Shown here piece after piece: positions 7,128 through 13,185 of a stretch of DNA of 13,185 nucleotides. Source of the DNA: Bacillota bacterium (GTDB lineage Bacteria; Bacillota; Clostridia; Oscillospirales; Ruminococcaceae). Position numbers and translations under genes: made by a program. The stretch covers positions 1 to 13,185 of the forward strand of contig JAEZCT010000029.1 of NCBI GenBank assembly GCA_023433405.1. Reading direction: 5' to 3'. Position 1 is the first letter of the stretch, and each line of letters opens with the position of its first letter. A model generated the notes under the pieces. The model was not told where the DNA came from, searched no databases, and saw nothing but the letters and a program-made list of their open reading frames with translations.

Positions 7128-7175
7128 AAAACGAGCCGTTTGTGAAGCCAGAAGGCAAACCGGCTCGTTTTATTA
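7128..7175 (+). terminator. Rho-independent terminator after the small lipoprotein gene
   Basis: Arms 7128-7142 and 7156-7171 pair over 15 bp with one bulged base, with a 13-base loop, and the right arm ends in TTTT followed by ATTATT. It lies about 40 bases past the stop codon and closes the plus-strand run that starts at the solute-binding gene. Confidence 0.85.
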
Positions 7176-7198
7176 TTGTGAGGGTCTCTGGGGATAAT

Positions 7199-7322
7199 GA
7201 ACTTCGTGAAATGGTCGGTTTTTAGGGAATTATCATCAGATTGTTGGAGCGTCGGCTCCCGCGCCGACAGGCGGCTTACTTTTCTTGTTCGAGAAAAGTA
7301 AGCAAAAGCGAAGCAGGGACAT
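7199..7322 (+). repeat. Dispersed repeat, copy B (short, diverged)
   Basis: This copy matches the core of copies A and C but lacks both outer ends. It keeps both hairpins: GTCGGC/GCCGAC (7251-7256 and 7263-7268, loop TCCCGC instead of ACCCGC) and the 11-bp CTTACTTTTCT/AGAAAAGTAAG pair (7275-7285 and 7292-7302). The shared tail CAAAAGCGAAGCAGGGAC ends near 7320, after which it diverges. It lies between a terminator and the yccF leader, so it interrupts no gene. Confidence 0.85.
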
Positions 7323-7456
7323 CACTCATACTTCAACGCGTTTAAAAAATTCAGTTATTTTAGTACAGGGCTGCGCCGCGCAGCTTTAAATAGTAACGGA
7401 AGGAGCAGAGCCTTTCGGGTACCGGTGCGCCGGGTGGGGAAGGCTCGAAAACCGCT
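7323..7456 (+). other. GC-rich structured leader of yccF
   Basis: No gene is visible here. GAGCCTT (7408-7414) can pair with AAGGCTC (7440-7446), enclosing a small CCGG-tgcg-CCGG hairpin, just before the yccF start. An upstream GGAAGGAG (7398-7405) looks like a ribosome binding site but has no start codon at useful distance. I do not recognise a known riboswitch class. Confidence 0.35.
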
Positions 7457-7816
7457 ATGGGTTGTCTTGGTAATATGTTATGGTTCTTATTCGGCGGGGT
7501 GTGGCTGGGTCTTGGTTGGATATTGGAGGGCATTTTGTGGTGCATAACCATTGTGGGCATTCCCGTAGGGATGCAATGCTTTAAGTTTGCCCAGCTTTCT
7601 TTTTTCCCGTTCGGCAAGGAGGTTCGGTACGGCGGCGGTCCGGTGTCTCTGCTGCTTAATATTGTTTGGATTGTCGTAGGCGGTATTCCCCTTGCGCTCG
7701 GCGCGGTTATCCTCGGCTTTTTATTCTGCGTCACGATTATTGGCATACCCTTTGGGGTGCAGTGCTTTAAGCTTGCAAAGCTTGCTATGATGCCCTTCGG
7801 CGCATCGATTGTATAA
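7457..7816 (+). CDS. yccF: YccF family membrane protein
   Basis: The 119-residue protein is almost entirely hydrophobic and internally duplicated. Two similar halves each carry the signature GIPxGxQCFKxAxL: TIVGIPVGMQCFKFAQLSF at about residues 31-49, and TIIGIPFGVQCFKLAKLAM at about 93-111. Each is followed by a PFG motif. This is the YccF (DUF307) layout of tandem domains, with about four membrane segments in the cytoplasmic membrane. Its function is not established. The ATG at 7457 gives the usual family N-terminus, but the Shine-Dalgarno is weak: GGGGAAGG lies 13 bases upstream and inside a possible hairpin, so translation may be low or controlled. The gene stands alone, between repeat copy B and a convergent minus-strand operon. 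Confidence 0.88.
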   Translation: MGCLGNMLWFLFGGVWLGLGWILEGILWCITIVGIPVGMQCFKFAQLSFFPFGKEVRYGGGPVSLLLNIVWIVVGGIPLALGAVILGFLFCVTIIGIPFGVQCFKLAKLAMMPFGASIV

Positions 7817-7858
7817 TTTTTTCGTGATACATGGGTTGGTTAGAAGAATACGCCACAG

Positions 7859-7903
7859 AAAAAATGCAACGGGCTGGCACCTCTAAGGTGACAGCCCGTT
7901 GCA
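7859..7903 (-). terminator. Rho-independent terminator of the yibE/F gene
   Basis: A 12-bp perfect stem (7865-7876 with 7892-7903) is topped, after one mismatch, by CACCT/AGGTG around a three-base loop. On the minus strand it is followed at once by six T residues (7864-7859), so it terminates the minus-strand operon that ends at 7978. The plus side has no T tract past the stem, so it is a poor terminator for yccF. Confidence 0.85.
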
Positions 7904-7977
7904 CCGCATTGCTGCTTGTGATTCGGAAGAAATATGAATAGGAGGCAGAAAGCTTACCGGAGGGGAAATACCGCGTC

Positions 7978-9210
7978 CTATTTTAACGCGACCGCCTCGC
8001 GCTCCTTGGACGGCGCCGCCGTCTCCTCTTTTGGCTTGCCGGCACCAGCCGTCTCCACGGTAATGCGGGAAAGCCTTGCTCGGCGCTGATAGGCAAAGGC
8101 ACAGATAGCAGAGGTAAGCGGCGACACAAGCACAAGCCCGATACAGCCCACAAAGGTGTGCAGTATCTCGGAGGCTATGGTTTTGGAGTTAAAAATATTC
8201 ATCACCGGCGTACCCTGTGCCATGTACACCATCATCACTGATATATAGCTGCCCATATAAGCGAGCAGCAGCGTCGTCGTTTGGCTGCCTACCACCGATT
8301 TACCGATTGTAAGACCGGAGGCAAAAAGCTTGCGCTGGGAAATGGAGGGGTTGTTGTTTACAATCTCATCGAGTGCCGAGGATATATCAACGGCAAGGTC
8401 CAGGATTGCGCCGGAACAGGCCAGGTAGATGCCCGCCTGAAAGATTCCCGTCAGGTCAAGGTACTCATAGCCCGCGTATAGCAGCGACTCCGACCACTGC
8501 ATGACCACACCGCTAATGCCGAACACCCGCCCCCAAAATATGGCCAGCAGGCAGGTGACCAAAGAGCACAGCACAGCGCCGGCTATCGCCGTATACGCCT
8601 TTAGGGTAAAGCCCGCCACCAGCAAAAGCGTTGTGACGGTTATGAGGTTACCCACCACGAGCGCTACCCATATGGGAGGATACCCCTTTAGCATGAGTGG
8701 AATAAGCACCTTCCAGATGCTTAAAAACGCTATGGCAAAGGAGAGCAGGGTTCGAGCCCCTGTAAAGCCCGAAAACAAAATCATACACGCCGCAAACACG
8801 GCTATGAGCAAAAGCTCCTTGGTAATGCGGTAATGGTCCACCATGTTTGCAAAAATAATGCGGTTATCCGCATCCCGCTCCAGCAGTACCCACGCCTGCT
8901 CTCCCTCAAGAAAAACCTTGTCAAACTCCATTTTTCCGGTGTAGAGATTGGTGGCGTCCACTGTTTCCCCTTTATGCTCGCCGCTTTCGATGACAATGGT
9001 GCAGGACTGCGCGCCCTGGCGGATTAACCCTGTACTGTAGCTTCCCGAATTGTTCACCGCAACCACGGTTGCCCTAACACCCTCGGCATTTAGGTATATC
9101 TGCTTCTCAAAGCCGCTGGGCATCACCGCAAGCACAATAAGCATTGCGATAAATACAAGAATAAACACCGCTTCCTTGCGGTTTATTTTTTTTAGCAACT
9201 TATTTCGCAC
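7978..9210 (-). CDS. YibE/F-like multi-pass membrane protein
   Basis: The 410-residue product has one N-terminal membrane segment (about 14-31), a ~100-residue extracytoplasmic region rich in beta-type sequence, and six or seven further membrane segments from about 131 to 375. A charged tail rich in Glu, Lys and Ala follows. The motif GAILDLAVDISSALDEI at about 267-283 and the later GSQTTTLLLAYMGSY are typical of the YibE/F family. That family is widespread in Firmicutes; its molecular function is unclear. I prefer the GTG at 9210 because AAAGGA lies about eight bases before it and the protein then starts MRNKLLKK directly ahead of the first membrane segment. The frame stays open to a GTG at 9330, with no good binding site. 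It follows the alkaline phosphatase gene on the same strand by 211 bases, with no terminator recognised between, so co-transcription is possible. Confidence 0.85.
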   Translation of the reverse strand: MRNKLLKKINRKEAVFILVFIAMLIVLAVMPSGFEKQIYLNAEGVRATVVAVNNSGSYSTGLIRQGAQSCTIVIESGEHKGETVDATNLYTGKMEFDKVFLEGEQAWVLLERDADNRIIFANMVDHYRITKELLLIAVFAACMILFSGFTGARTLLSFAIAFLSIWKVLIPLMLKGYPPIWVALVVGNLITVTTLLLVAGFTLKAYTAIAGAVLCSLVTCLLAIFWGRVFGISGVVMQWSESLLYAGYEYLDLTGIFQAGIYLACSGAILDLAVDISSALDEIVNNNPSISQRKLFASGLTIGKSVVGSQTTTLLLAYMGSYISVMMVYMAQGTPVMNIFNSKTIASEILHTFVGCIGLVLVSPLTSAICAFAYQRRARLSRITVETAGAGKPKEETAAPSKEREAVALK

Positions 9211-9421
9211 TGTATCGGTCCTTTCCGATGGGAAAATATTGCGGGAAAACGGGCCGGACGGCTCCGACCCGTTTTCGCCGTTTTTCACGTCCGAAATATA
9301 TGAAGGTTCGTGGAACAGGCTTATGAGCACATCCGCTCATGTCATTTCGGGTCTAGGCCATGTGCTTTCATGACGTCCTATGCATTTTTCATTTAGGCCT
9401 GCCCTTTATGGATAAGCCGTA

Positions 9422-10948
9422 TTACAGCCCACACACCTCAACCAGCTTACTAAAGATATCGGTGTTGTCGTAGGAGCCGCCAAACAGCTCGCTGCCGCTT
9501 CCTGTGGCATACACAGGCACCGGAGTTCCGGTGTGGGCGTAAGAGGTCCAGCCAATGCCCGCCTTGTTGTTAATGATATGGGTAAGTGTTACCGAGAACG
9601 GGTCGTAGGTGCCGTACAGCAGTGCAACTTCTTCTCCCTTGGCTCTCTCCTCGGCAGGCTTCATGGACTCGGCAAAGCCGGATTCGAGCTTTTTATACTC
9701 AAACTCGGTCATCACATAGTTTTTGTTGGCCTCCACCTGTGCGTCGGGGTCTGAGGGTGCTATCAGACCAAAATTGTCCTTGATGATGGGGAGTACATCC
9801 GCAAGTGCCAGCTTGGGGTTTGCGGTTTTCATCTCACCAATGAGTGTGTCAAACGCCACATAGGACATCTTCTGCTTGCTGAGGATGTCAAACGCGGTGT
9901 TATAGCCGGTTGCGGCGTAGCCAATAGTCATACCGCCGGTTTCATGGTCGCCTGTTACCAGAATCAGTGTTTCATCGGGGTGCTGGTTCGCAAAATTTAC
10001 CGCCACCTGAATGGCGTCTTCAAAACCGATGGTATCGGTAATGGTGCTTAGCGCATCGTTTGCATGACAGGCCCAGTCAATTTTGCCCGATTCACACATC
10101 ATAAAAAAGCCGCTGTCGTTATCCATTACGTCAATGCCCTTGGTGACATAGTCGGCAAGGGTCAGGTCGCCGGACTTGTTATCGATGGTATAAGGCAGCG
10201 CGCCGCTGTCCTGTGTTATGGGGGATACGGCGTAAACCTTGCCCGCTGAGGCGTCTAGTGCCATAATGTCTTCCTTGGTTTTTACAATCTTGTAGCCCTT
10301 GGAAGCGATGATTTCATAGGCATCCTGCTTATCCTTGTCTTTGCCGGTATTCTGGCTTACGGTGCCGCCGCCGAAATAATCGAACCCGCTGTCGGCCAGC
10401 TGAAGGGCGATATCGTAATAATCGTTTCTTGATGGGACATGCGCGTAAAACGCGGCGGGGGTGGCGTGGTTGATGGTTACGCTGGAAACAATACCAATCT
10501 TCTTGCCGGCAGCCTTGAGCTTCTCCGTAATGCTCTCGGGCGCGGTGGTCTTATCCACCTCAAGACCGAGAACGCCGCTGTGAGTCTTAACCCCGCAGGA
10601 GATTGCTGTGGCGGTGGAAGCGGAATCGGGGCAGAACGAGGTGGAATCGTGCGTGGTGGCTACGCCGGATACAGGGAACTGTGTAAAGTTGAGGTTTTTT
10701 GTGGCGACCTCACCCGAGGTGTTGTTGCCAAGGTAAACCTGCGCAGCGTTTACCTGTACATGGCTCATGCCGTCGCCAATAAACAGAAATACATATTTGG
10801 GTGCCTTTGCTTTTACAACCGGAGCTACGCTAACCGTCTCAGAGGACGCGGGAGCCTGGGGAACCGTCGCGGTGGAATCGCAGCCTACCAGAACACTGGC
10901 GAGCATAACCACGCACAGCACCAGAGCCAGCCATACCTTCTTCTTCAT
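9422..10948 (-). CDS. phoA: Alkaline phosphatase, PhoA type, secreted lipoprotein
   Basis: This 508-residue enzyme hydrolyses phosphate monoesters outside the cell. It has a lipoprotein signal with lipobox LVGC (Cys23) and a Ser/Ala/Pro/Val-rich linker to about residue 50. The active-site set is complete: metal Asp59 in FIGDGM, nucleophile Ser109 in CPDSAS, Thr163 in HATPA, the ligands Glu286, Asp291 and His295 in CESGKIDWACH, Asp334 and His335 in TGDHETGG, and His472 in AHTG. Length is near the family's usual ~450-500. The ATG at 10948 has GGAGGAGA about ten bases upstream. It is the first gene of a minus-strand unit with yibE/F behind it. Phosphate-starvation control is typical of the family, but I see no recognisable Pho box. 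Activity on other phosphoesters is possible. Confidence 0.95.
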   Translation of the reverse strand: MKKKVWLALVLCVVMLASVLVGCDSTATVPQAPASSETVSVAPVVKAKAPKYVFLFIGDGMSHVQVNAAQVYLGNNTSGEVATKNLNFTQFPVSGVATTHDSTSFCPDSASTATAISCGVKTHSGVLGLEVDKTTAPESITEKLKAAGKKIGIVSSVTINHATPAAFYAHVPSRNDYYDIALQLADSGFDYFGGGTVSQNTGKDKDKQDAYEIIASKGYKIVKTKEDIMALDASAGKVYAVSPITQDSGALPYTIDNKSGDLTLADYVTKGIDVMDNDSGFFMMCESGKIDWACHANDALSTITDTIGFEDAIQVAVNFANQHPDETLILVTGDHETGGMTIGYAATGYNTAFDILSKQKMSYVAFDTLIGEMKTANPKLALADVLPIIKDNFGLIAPSDPDAQVEANKNYVMTEFEYKKLESGFAESMKPAEERAKGEEVALLYGTYDPFSVTLTHIINNKAGIGWTSYAHTGTPVPVYATGSGSELFGGSYDNTDIFSKLVEVCGL

Positions 10949-11054
10949 TTTACATTCTCCTCCACATGCTTTTGTTTTAGACTGACCAACCGTACCTTGC
11001 CCTGTGTTTTACCTTATGTCACGGTGCGTCACCATCAGGGCTTACTGTATGGGT

Positions 11055-11122
11055 GTTTACGATAGGTTAACGCTTATAATTATAAGCGCGGCGGGTAAAA
11101 TCCAAAGCAGTACATCGTAAAC
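11055..11122. promoter_or_regulatory. Candidate operator region of the alkaline phosphatase gene
   Basis: An 18-bp perfect palindrome CGCTTATAATTATAAGCG (11071-11088) contains TATAAT on both strands. Around it GTTTACGAT (11055-11063) recurs inverted as ATCGTAAAC (11114-11122). On the minus strand the TATAAT could be the -10 box, with a weak -35 (TTTGGA) 16 bases upstream. Initiation there would give a leader of about 120 bases. A dimeric regulator covering the -10 box would be expected to repress. The remaining DNA between 10949 and 11212 shows no gene. Confidence 0.45.
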
Positions 11123-11212
11123 CGGACCTAAAATCTCGGTGGAGAGGATATAAAATATTGGTAATCACAGCTGTTTGATAGGGAATCATAACGTAAGGAG
11201 TAACCCCTTGCG

Positions 11213-11270
11213 CATAACGCAAAACCGCACAGCGGCGTGAAACACTGCCGCTGTGCGGTTTTGCGTTATG
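11213..11270. terminator. 24-bp perfect hairpin, terminator of the PAP2-cupin operon
   Basis: Arms 11213-11236 and 11247-11270 are perfectly complementary over 24 bp with a ten-base loop. The hairpin lies about 50 bases past the cupin stop codon. On either strand the GC-rich inner stem (ACCGCACAGCGGC) is followed by TTTT within the outer stem. A shorter inner terminator hairpin is therefore likely, working mainly for the minus-strand operon. Confidence 0.75.
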
Positions 11271-11322
11271 GTTGTTTAATACTCGAATTTCGTTAACGAA
11301 AGCGGATTCTTATCCGCACTGC

Positions 11323-11793
11323 CTATTCGCCGTCGTAGTAACCCACCTGCTGCGATATAGGGAACAACAGGCGTTTGCCCATGCCAAAGATCCCTGCCTT
11401 ATCGGAATCGGGATAAAACACAACCTCCAGGTCATGCATTACATCAAAATCGGCATAAACCAGCGTTTCGGTGTCGGATGTGTTTGTGAGCTTGTGCGCG
11501 CCCGCTTCATTGCTTGGGAAGTAAAGAAAATCCCCCGCGGTAACCGTCCGCTCCCCCTGCGGCGACCGTAACAGCCCCTTTCCGCTGAGAATATAGAACA
11601 CCTCCTCATTCTTCAGGTGGTAGTGGTAGGGCACCGCGGCCTTGCCCGGCGGCACCTCGTAGATGGACACGTTCATTTTTTGAGAATCCTCATTGCCCAC
11701 AATCACCTTTTTATTGCACTCATAGCCCGGGTGATCCTCTTTATGGATGCACTGAGCTGTTTGCGCATTTCTGATAAACGCCTCTCCACTCAT
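11323..11793 (-). CDS. Cupin domain protein
   Basis: The 156-residue protein has a single cupin_2 barrel at about residues 40-115. Motif 1 supplies His57, His59 and Glu64 (PYHYHLKNEEVFYILSG). Motif 2 supplies His100 and Asn104 after GDFLYFP. The His, His, Glu, His set is a complete metal site, so it is either a small metal-dependent enzyme or a sugar or small-molecule binding protein; the substrate cannot be told. A C-terminal stretch at about 118-156 includes a YPDSDKAG segment seen in related uncharacterised cupins. The start at 11793 has AAAGGAG about nine bases upstream. It begins 30 bases after the PAP2 gene on the same strand, so the two are probably one operon. There is no signal peptide, so it should be cytoplasmic. 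Confidence 0.85.
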   Translation of the reverse strand: MSGEAFIRNAQTAQCIHKEDHPGYECNKKVIVGNEDSQKMNVSIYEVPPGKAAVPYHYHLKNEEVFYILSGKGLLRSPQGERTVTAGDFLYFPSNEAGAHKLTNTSDTETLVYADFDVMHDLEVVFYPDSDKAGIFGMGKRLLFPISQQVGYYDGE

Positions 11794-11823
11794 ATGATTC
11801 GCTCCTTTAATAAATTTAACTTT

Positions 11824-12705
11824 TTATCGGCTAATAGCCGCCGGTTCTTTCTCGGCCTTCTGTAAGCTCCCTTGCAGCCGAAGCGCGGAGAATAACAGCG
11901 GCGCGCCCACGGTAATCCACAGACCCATTACAAAGTAACGCAAAAAGTCATAAATGGGCGCGTGGGGCAATACCAGCTTGAGCCCCTCCTTTATTGCCAT
12001 AACAATCGCCATGCCAACCGCGAATTTAACGACCCTTTTCCAAACCGGCGCCTTTGTCTCAAACCGGATAAAGGTTGACTCCGCCCAATATCCCACCAAA
12101 AAACCGCCGAAGGTTCCCGCTGTTTTTACAAGGTCGCCATAATCGCTCCACACAAGCACTGCCGCCAGCGTGGGAATCAGCAGCAGCATAGGCAGCCAGC
12201 GGAGGTTTTTGCGCTCCACATACGCTAACGCGAGGTCGGCAAGCAATACCGACACAATGCCAAACACGATGCCGCCCAATACATCCACAGGCCAATGCAC
12301 GCCCAGATACAGCCTGGATACCCCCACCAGCAGCACAAGCACACTGCCGGCCGCGTATATCCACCATTTGCGCAGCTGCCTCATAACAGATACCATAAAG
12401 GAGGCTATGCTTTGGGTATGCCCGCTGGGAAAGGAGGAGCCGGTGGCGGTCTCTACCCGCAGGCTGCGAATGCCCTTAACCCCGATGGGGCGCGGCGCGT
12501 TCACAAGCCCTTTGATGACCCCGTTGACCATGCTGCTAAATAAAAACGCAAAGGAAAGCCTGTAGCCAAACCGTTTATCCACGCACCAGTACACAAGCGC
12601 CAGCACGACGACATAAAAGGTTTCCTCCCCCAGCATGGTGGCAAGCTGAAAGAACCCGTCAAAAAAGGGGCTTGCAAAGCTCTGAATGAACTGAATAATC
12701 TCCAT
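11824..12705 (-). CDS. PAP2-family membrane phosphatase
   Basis: The 293-residue integral membrane protein carries the three PAP2 motifs: Lys65 to Arg72-Pro73 (K, six residues, RP), Pro-Ser-Gly-His at 93-96, and Ser130-Arg131 with His137 and Asp141. His137 would be the nucleophile. Such enzymes dephosphorylate lipid phosphates such as phosphatidic acid or undecaprenyl pyrophosphate on the outer face of the membrane; which one applies here is not clear. Past residue ~150 it has extra membrane segments to about residue 280, making it longer than minimal family members of ~200 residues. I chose the ATG at 12705 because AAGGAGGA lies five bases before it. The frame is open to 12825, but that extension runs into repeat copy C and lacks a binding site. 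It is the first gene of a unit with the cupin gene. Confidence 0.92.
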   Translation of the reverse strand: MEIIQFIQSFASPFFDGFFQLATMLGEETFYVVVLALVYWCVDKRFGYRLSFAFLFSSMVNGVIKGLVNAPRPIGVKGIRSLRVETATGSSFPSGHTQSIASFMVSVMRQLRKWWIYAAGSVLVLLVGVSRLYLGVHWPVDVLGGIVFGIVSVLLADLALAYVERKNLRWLPMLLLIPTLAAVLVWSDYGDLVKTAGTFGGFLVGYWAESTFIRFETKAPVWKRVVKFAVGMAIVMAIKEGLKLVLPHAPIYDFLRYFVMGLWITVGAPLLFSALRLQGSLQKAEKEPAAISR

Positions 12706-12796
12706 GATATTCCTCCTTGTTTTATGGCTTATTTGAGCTGCTACAAAGACGTTGACGCATAGGCTTATTACCTGAACGCTAATACTAATATCCAGC

Positions 12797-13007
12797 TCAC
12801 AAGTATGGTTCATTGGAGTATCCAAAAGTCGATTTTATAAGCTTTGTGAGTTGGTCGGCTTTTAGGTAATCATCATCAAGTTGTTGGAACGTCGGCACCC
12901 GCGCCGACAGGCGGATTACTTTTCTTGTTCGAGAAAAGTAATCAAAAGCGAAGCAGGGACACCCTGCACCCAGCTCAAAGCAAGGGCAAACGGAGCATAG
13001 CTAGTGA
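12797..13007 (+). repeat. Dispersed ~210-bp repeat, copy C
   Basis: This is a near-identical copy of 85-296 in the opposite orientation. The GTCGGC/GCCGAC hairpin (12891-12896 and 12903-12908) is unchanged from copy A. The second hairpin (12915-12925 and 12932-12942) has A-T where copies A and B have C-G at its basal pair, so pairing is kept. Its left end TCACAAGTATGG resembles the inverted right end, read TCACTAGCTATGC, so terminal inverted repeats are possible. It starts about 90 bases upstream of the PAP2 start codon and may overlap that gene's promoter region. No open reading frame of substance lies in it. Confidence 0.9.
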
Positions 13008-13023
13008 GACGAAGGACCTTCGG

Positions 13024-13069
13024 CGCAAGCGCGTAAAGCTCAGTGGGGTAGCTGCGTTACGCGCTTGCG
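13024..13069. repeat. 13-bp GC-rich hairpin beyond repeat copy C
   Basis: CGCAAGCGCGTAA (13024-13036) is perfectly complementary to 13057-13069. Inside, AGCT (13037-13040) can pair with AGCT (13050-13053). No gene is near and no T tract follows directly. Confidence 0.7.
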
Positions 13070-13111
13070 AAAATGATAAATAATTTTTTGCGAAAATTAT
13101 TTATCATTTTT
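13070..13111. repeat. 18-bp AT-rich perfect hairpin
   Basis: Positions 13070-13087 pair perfectly with 13093-13110 around the five-base loop TTGCG. It directly abuts the 13-bp hairpin before it. The right arm ends in TTTTT, so it could terminate transcription on the plus strand. The stem is nearly all A-T. The remaining bases to 13185 carry one more inverted pair (13119-13126 with 13142-13149) and no gene. Confidence 0.7.
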
Positions 13112-13185
13112 ACCCTTCGGCAAAATCCTGGTGCCTCGCGTATTTTGCCCTTGCTTTTCGCCCTGGTCTGTAGTTCTTCCTTTTT

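Noticed and set aside
7831..7941. Possible 36-codon ORF between yccF and yibE/F
   Set aside because: It has no Shine-Dalgarno and runs straight through the terminator hairpin at 7865-7903; its open frame is incidental.
9211..9330. 40-residue N-terminal extension of the YibE/F protein from a GTG at 9330
   Set aside because: The upstream site is weak, and the extension is polar and lacks family resemblance. The GTG at 9210 has AAAGGA at good spacing just before the first membrane segment.
10439..11065. 208-codon open frame on the plus strand
   Set aside because: It lies antisense to most of the alkaline phosphatase signal and active-site region, has no ribosome binding site and gives a composition unlike any family; a shadow of phoA.

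Overview
The window looks like chromosomal DNA of a Gram-positive-type Clostridia, most plausibly of the Oscillospirales/Ruminococcaceae kind. The reasons are strong GGAGG-type ribosome binding sites, lipobox lipoproteins, a YesM-like sensor protein, a YhbD/bactofilin pair like that of Bacillus, and compact Rho-independent terminators at roughly 50% GC. The taxonomic call is inference; no rRNA or other marker gene is present.

Layout, left to right. 1-296: an AT-rich hairpin and copy A of a ~210-bp dispersed repeat. 297-2012 (minus strand): a YhbD-like MerR-type regulator and a bactofilin-like GSG-repeat protein, read from a promoter with a dyad in its spacer. 2080-6685: a divergent pair, with a minus-strand YesM-family histidine-kinase-like protein facing a plus-strand sugar-type solute-binding lipoprotein, followed by a WYL/DeoR-type regulator. 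The kinase-like protein has lost its phospho-acceptor histidine and key ATP-site residues. No response regulator or ABC permease is present. 6721-7175: a small DUF3221-like lipoprotein with its own terminator. 7199-7322: repeat copy B. 7457-7816: a YccF membrane protein. 7859-11122 (minus): a YibE/F membrane protein downstream of a PhoA-type alkaline phosphatase lipoprotein, whose upstream region carries an 18-bp perfect palindrome. 11213-12705 (minus): a PAP2 phosphatase and a cupin gene in an apparent operon ending in a 24-bp perfect hairpin. 12797-13185: repeat copy C, then a dense cluster of nested hairpins running to the window edge.

The genes are mainly cell-envelope functions: two phosphatases, three lipoproteins, several membrane proteins and a cytoskeletal polymer. 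They do not form a single pathway. The points most worth attention are the intact but catalytically degenerate sensor kinase paired with an orphan binding protein, and the three-copy structured repeat. In that repeat a base-pair swap between copies preserves a hairpin. I do not see a phage, IS transposase, CRISPR array, tRNA or rRNA in the window.
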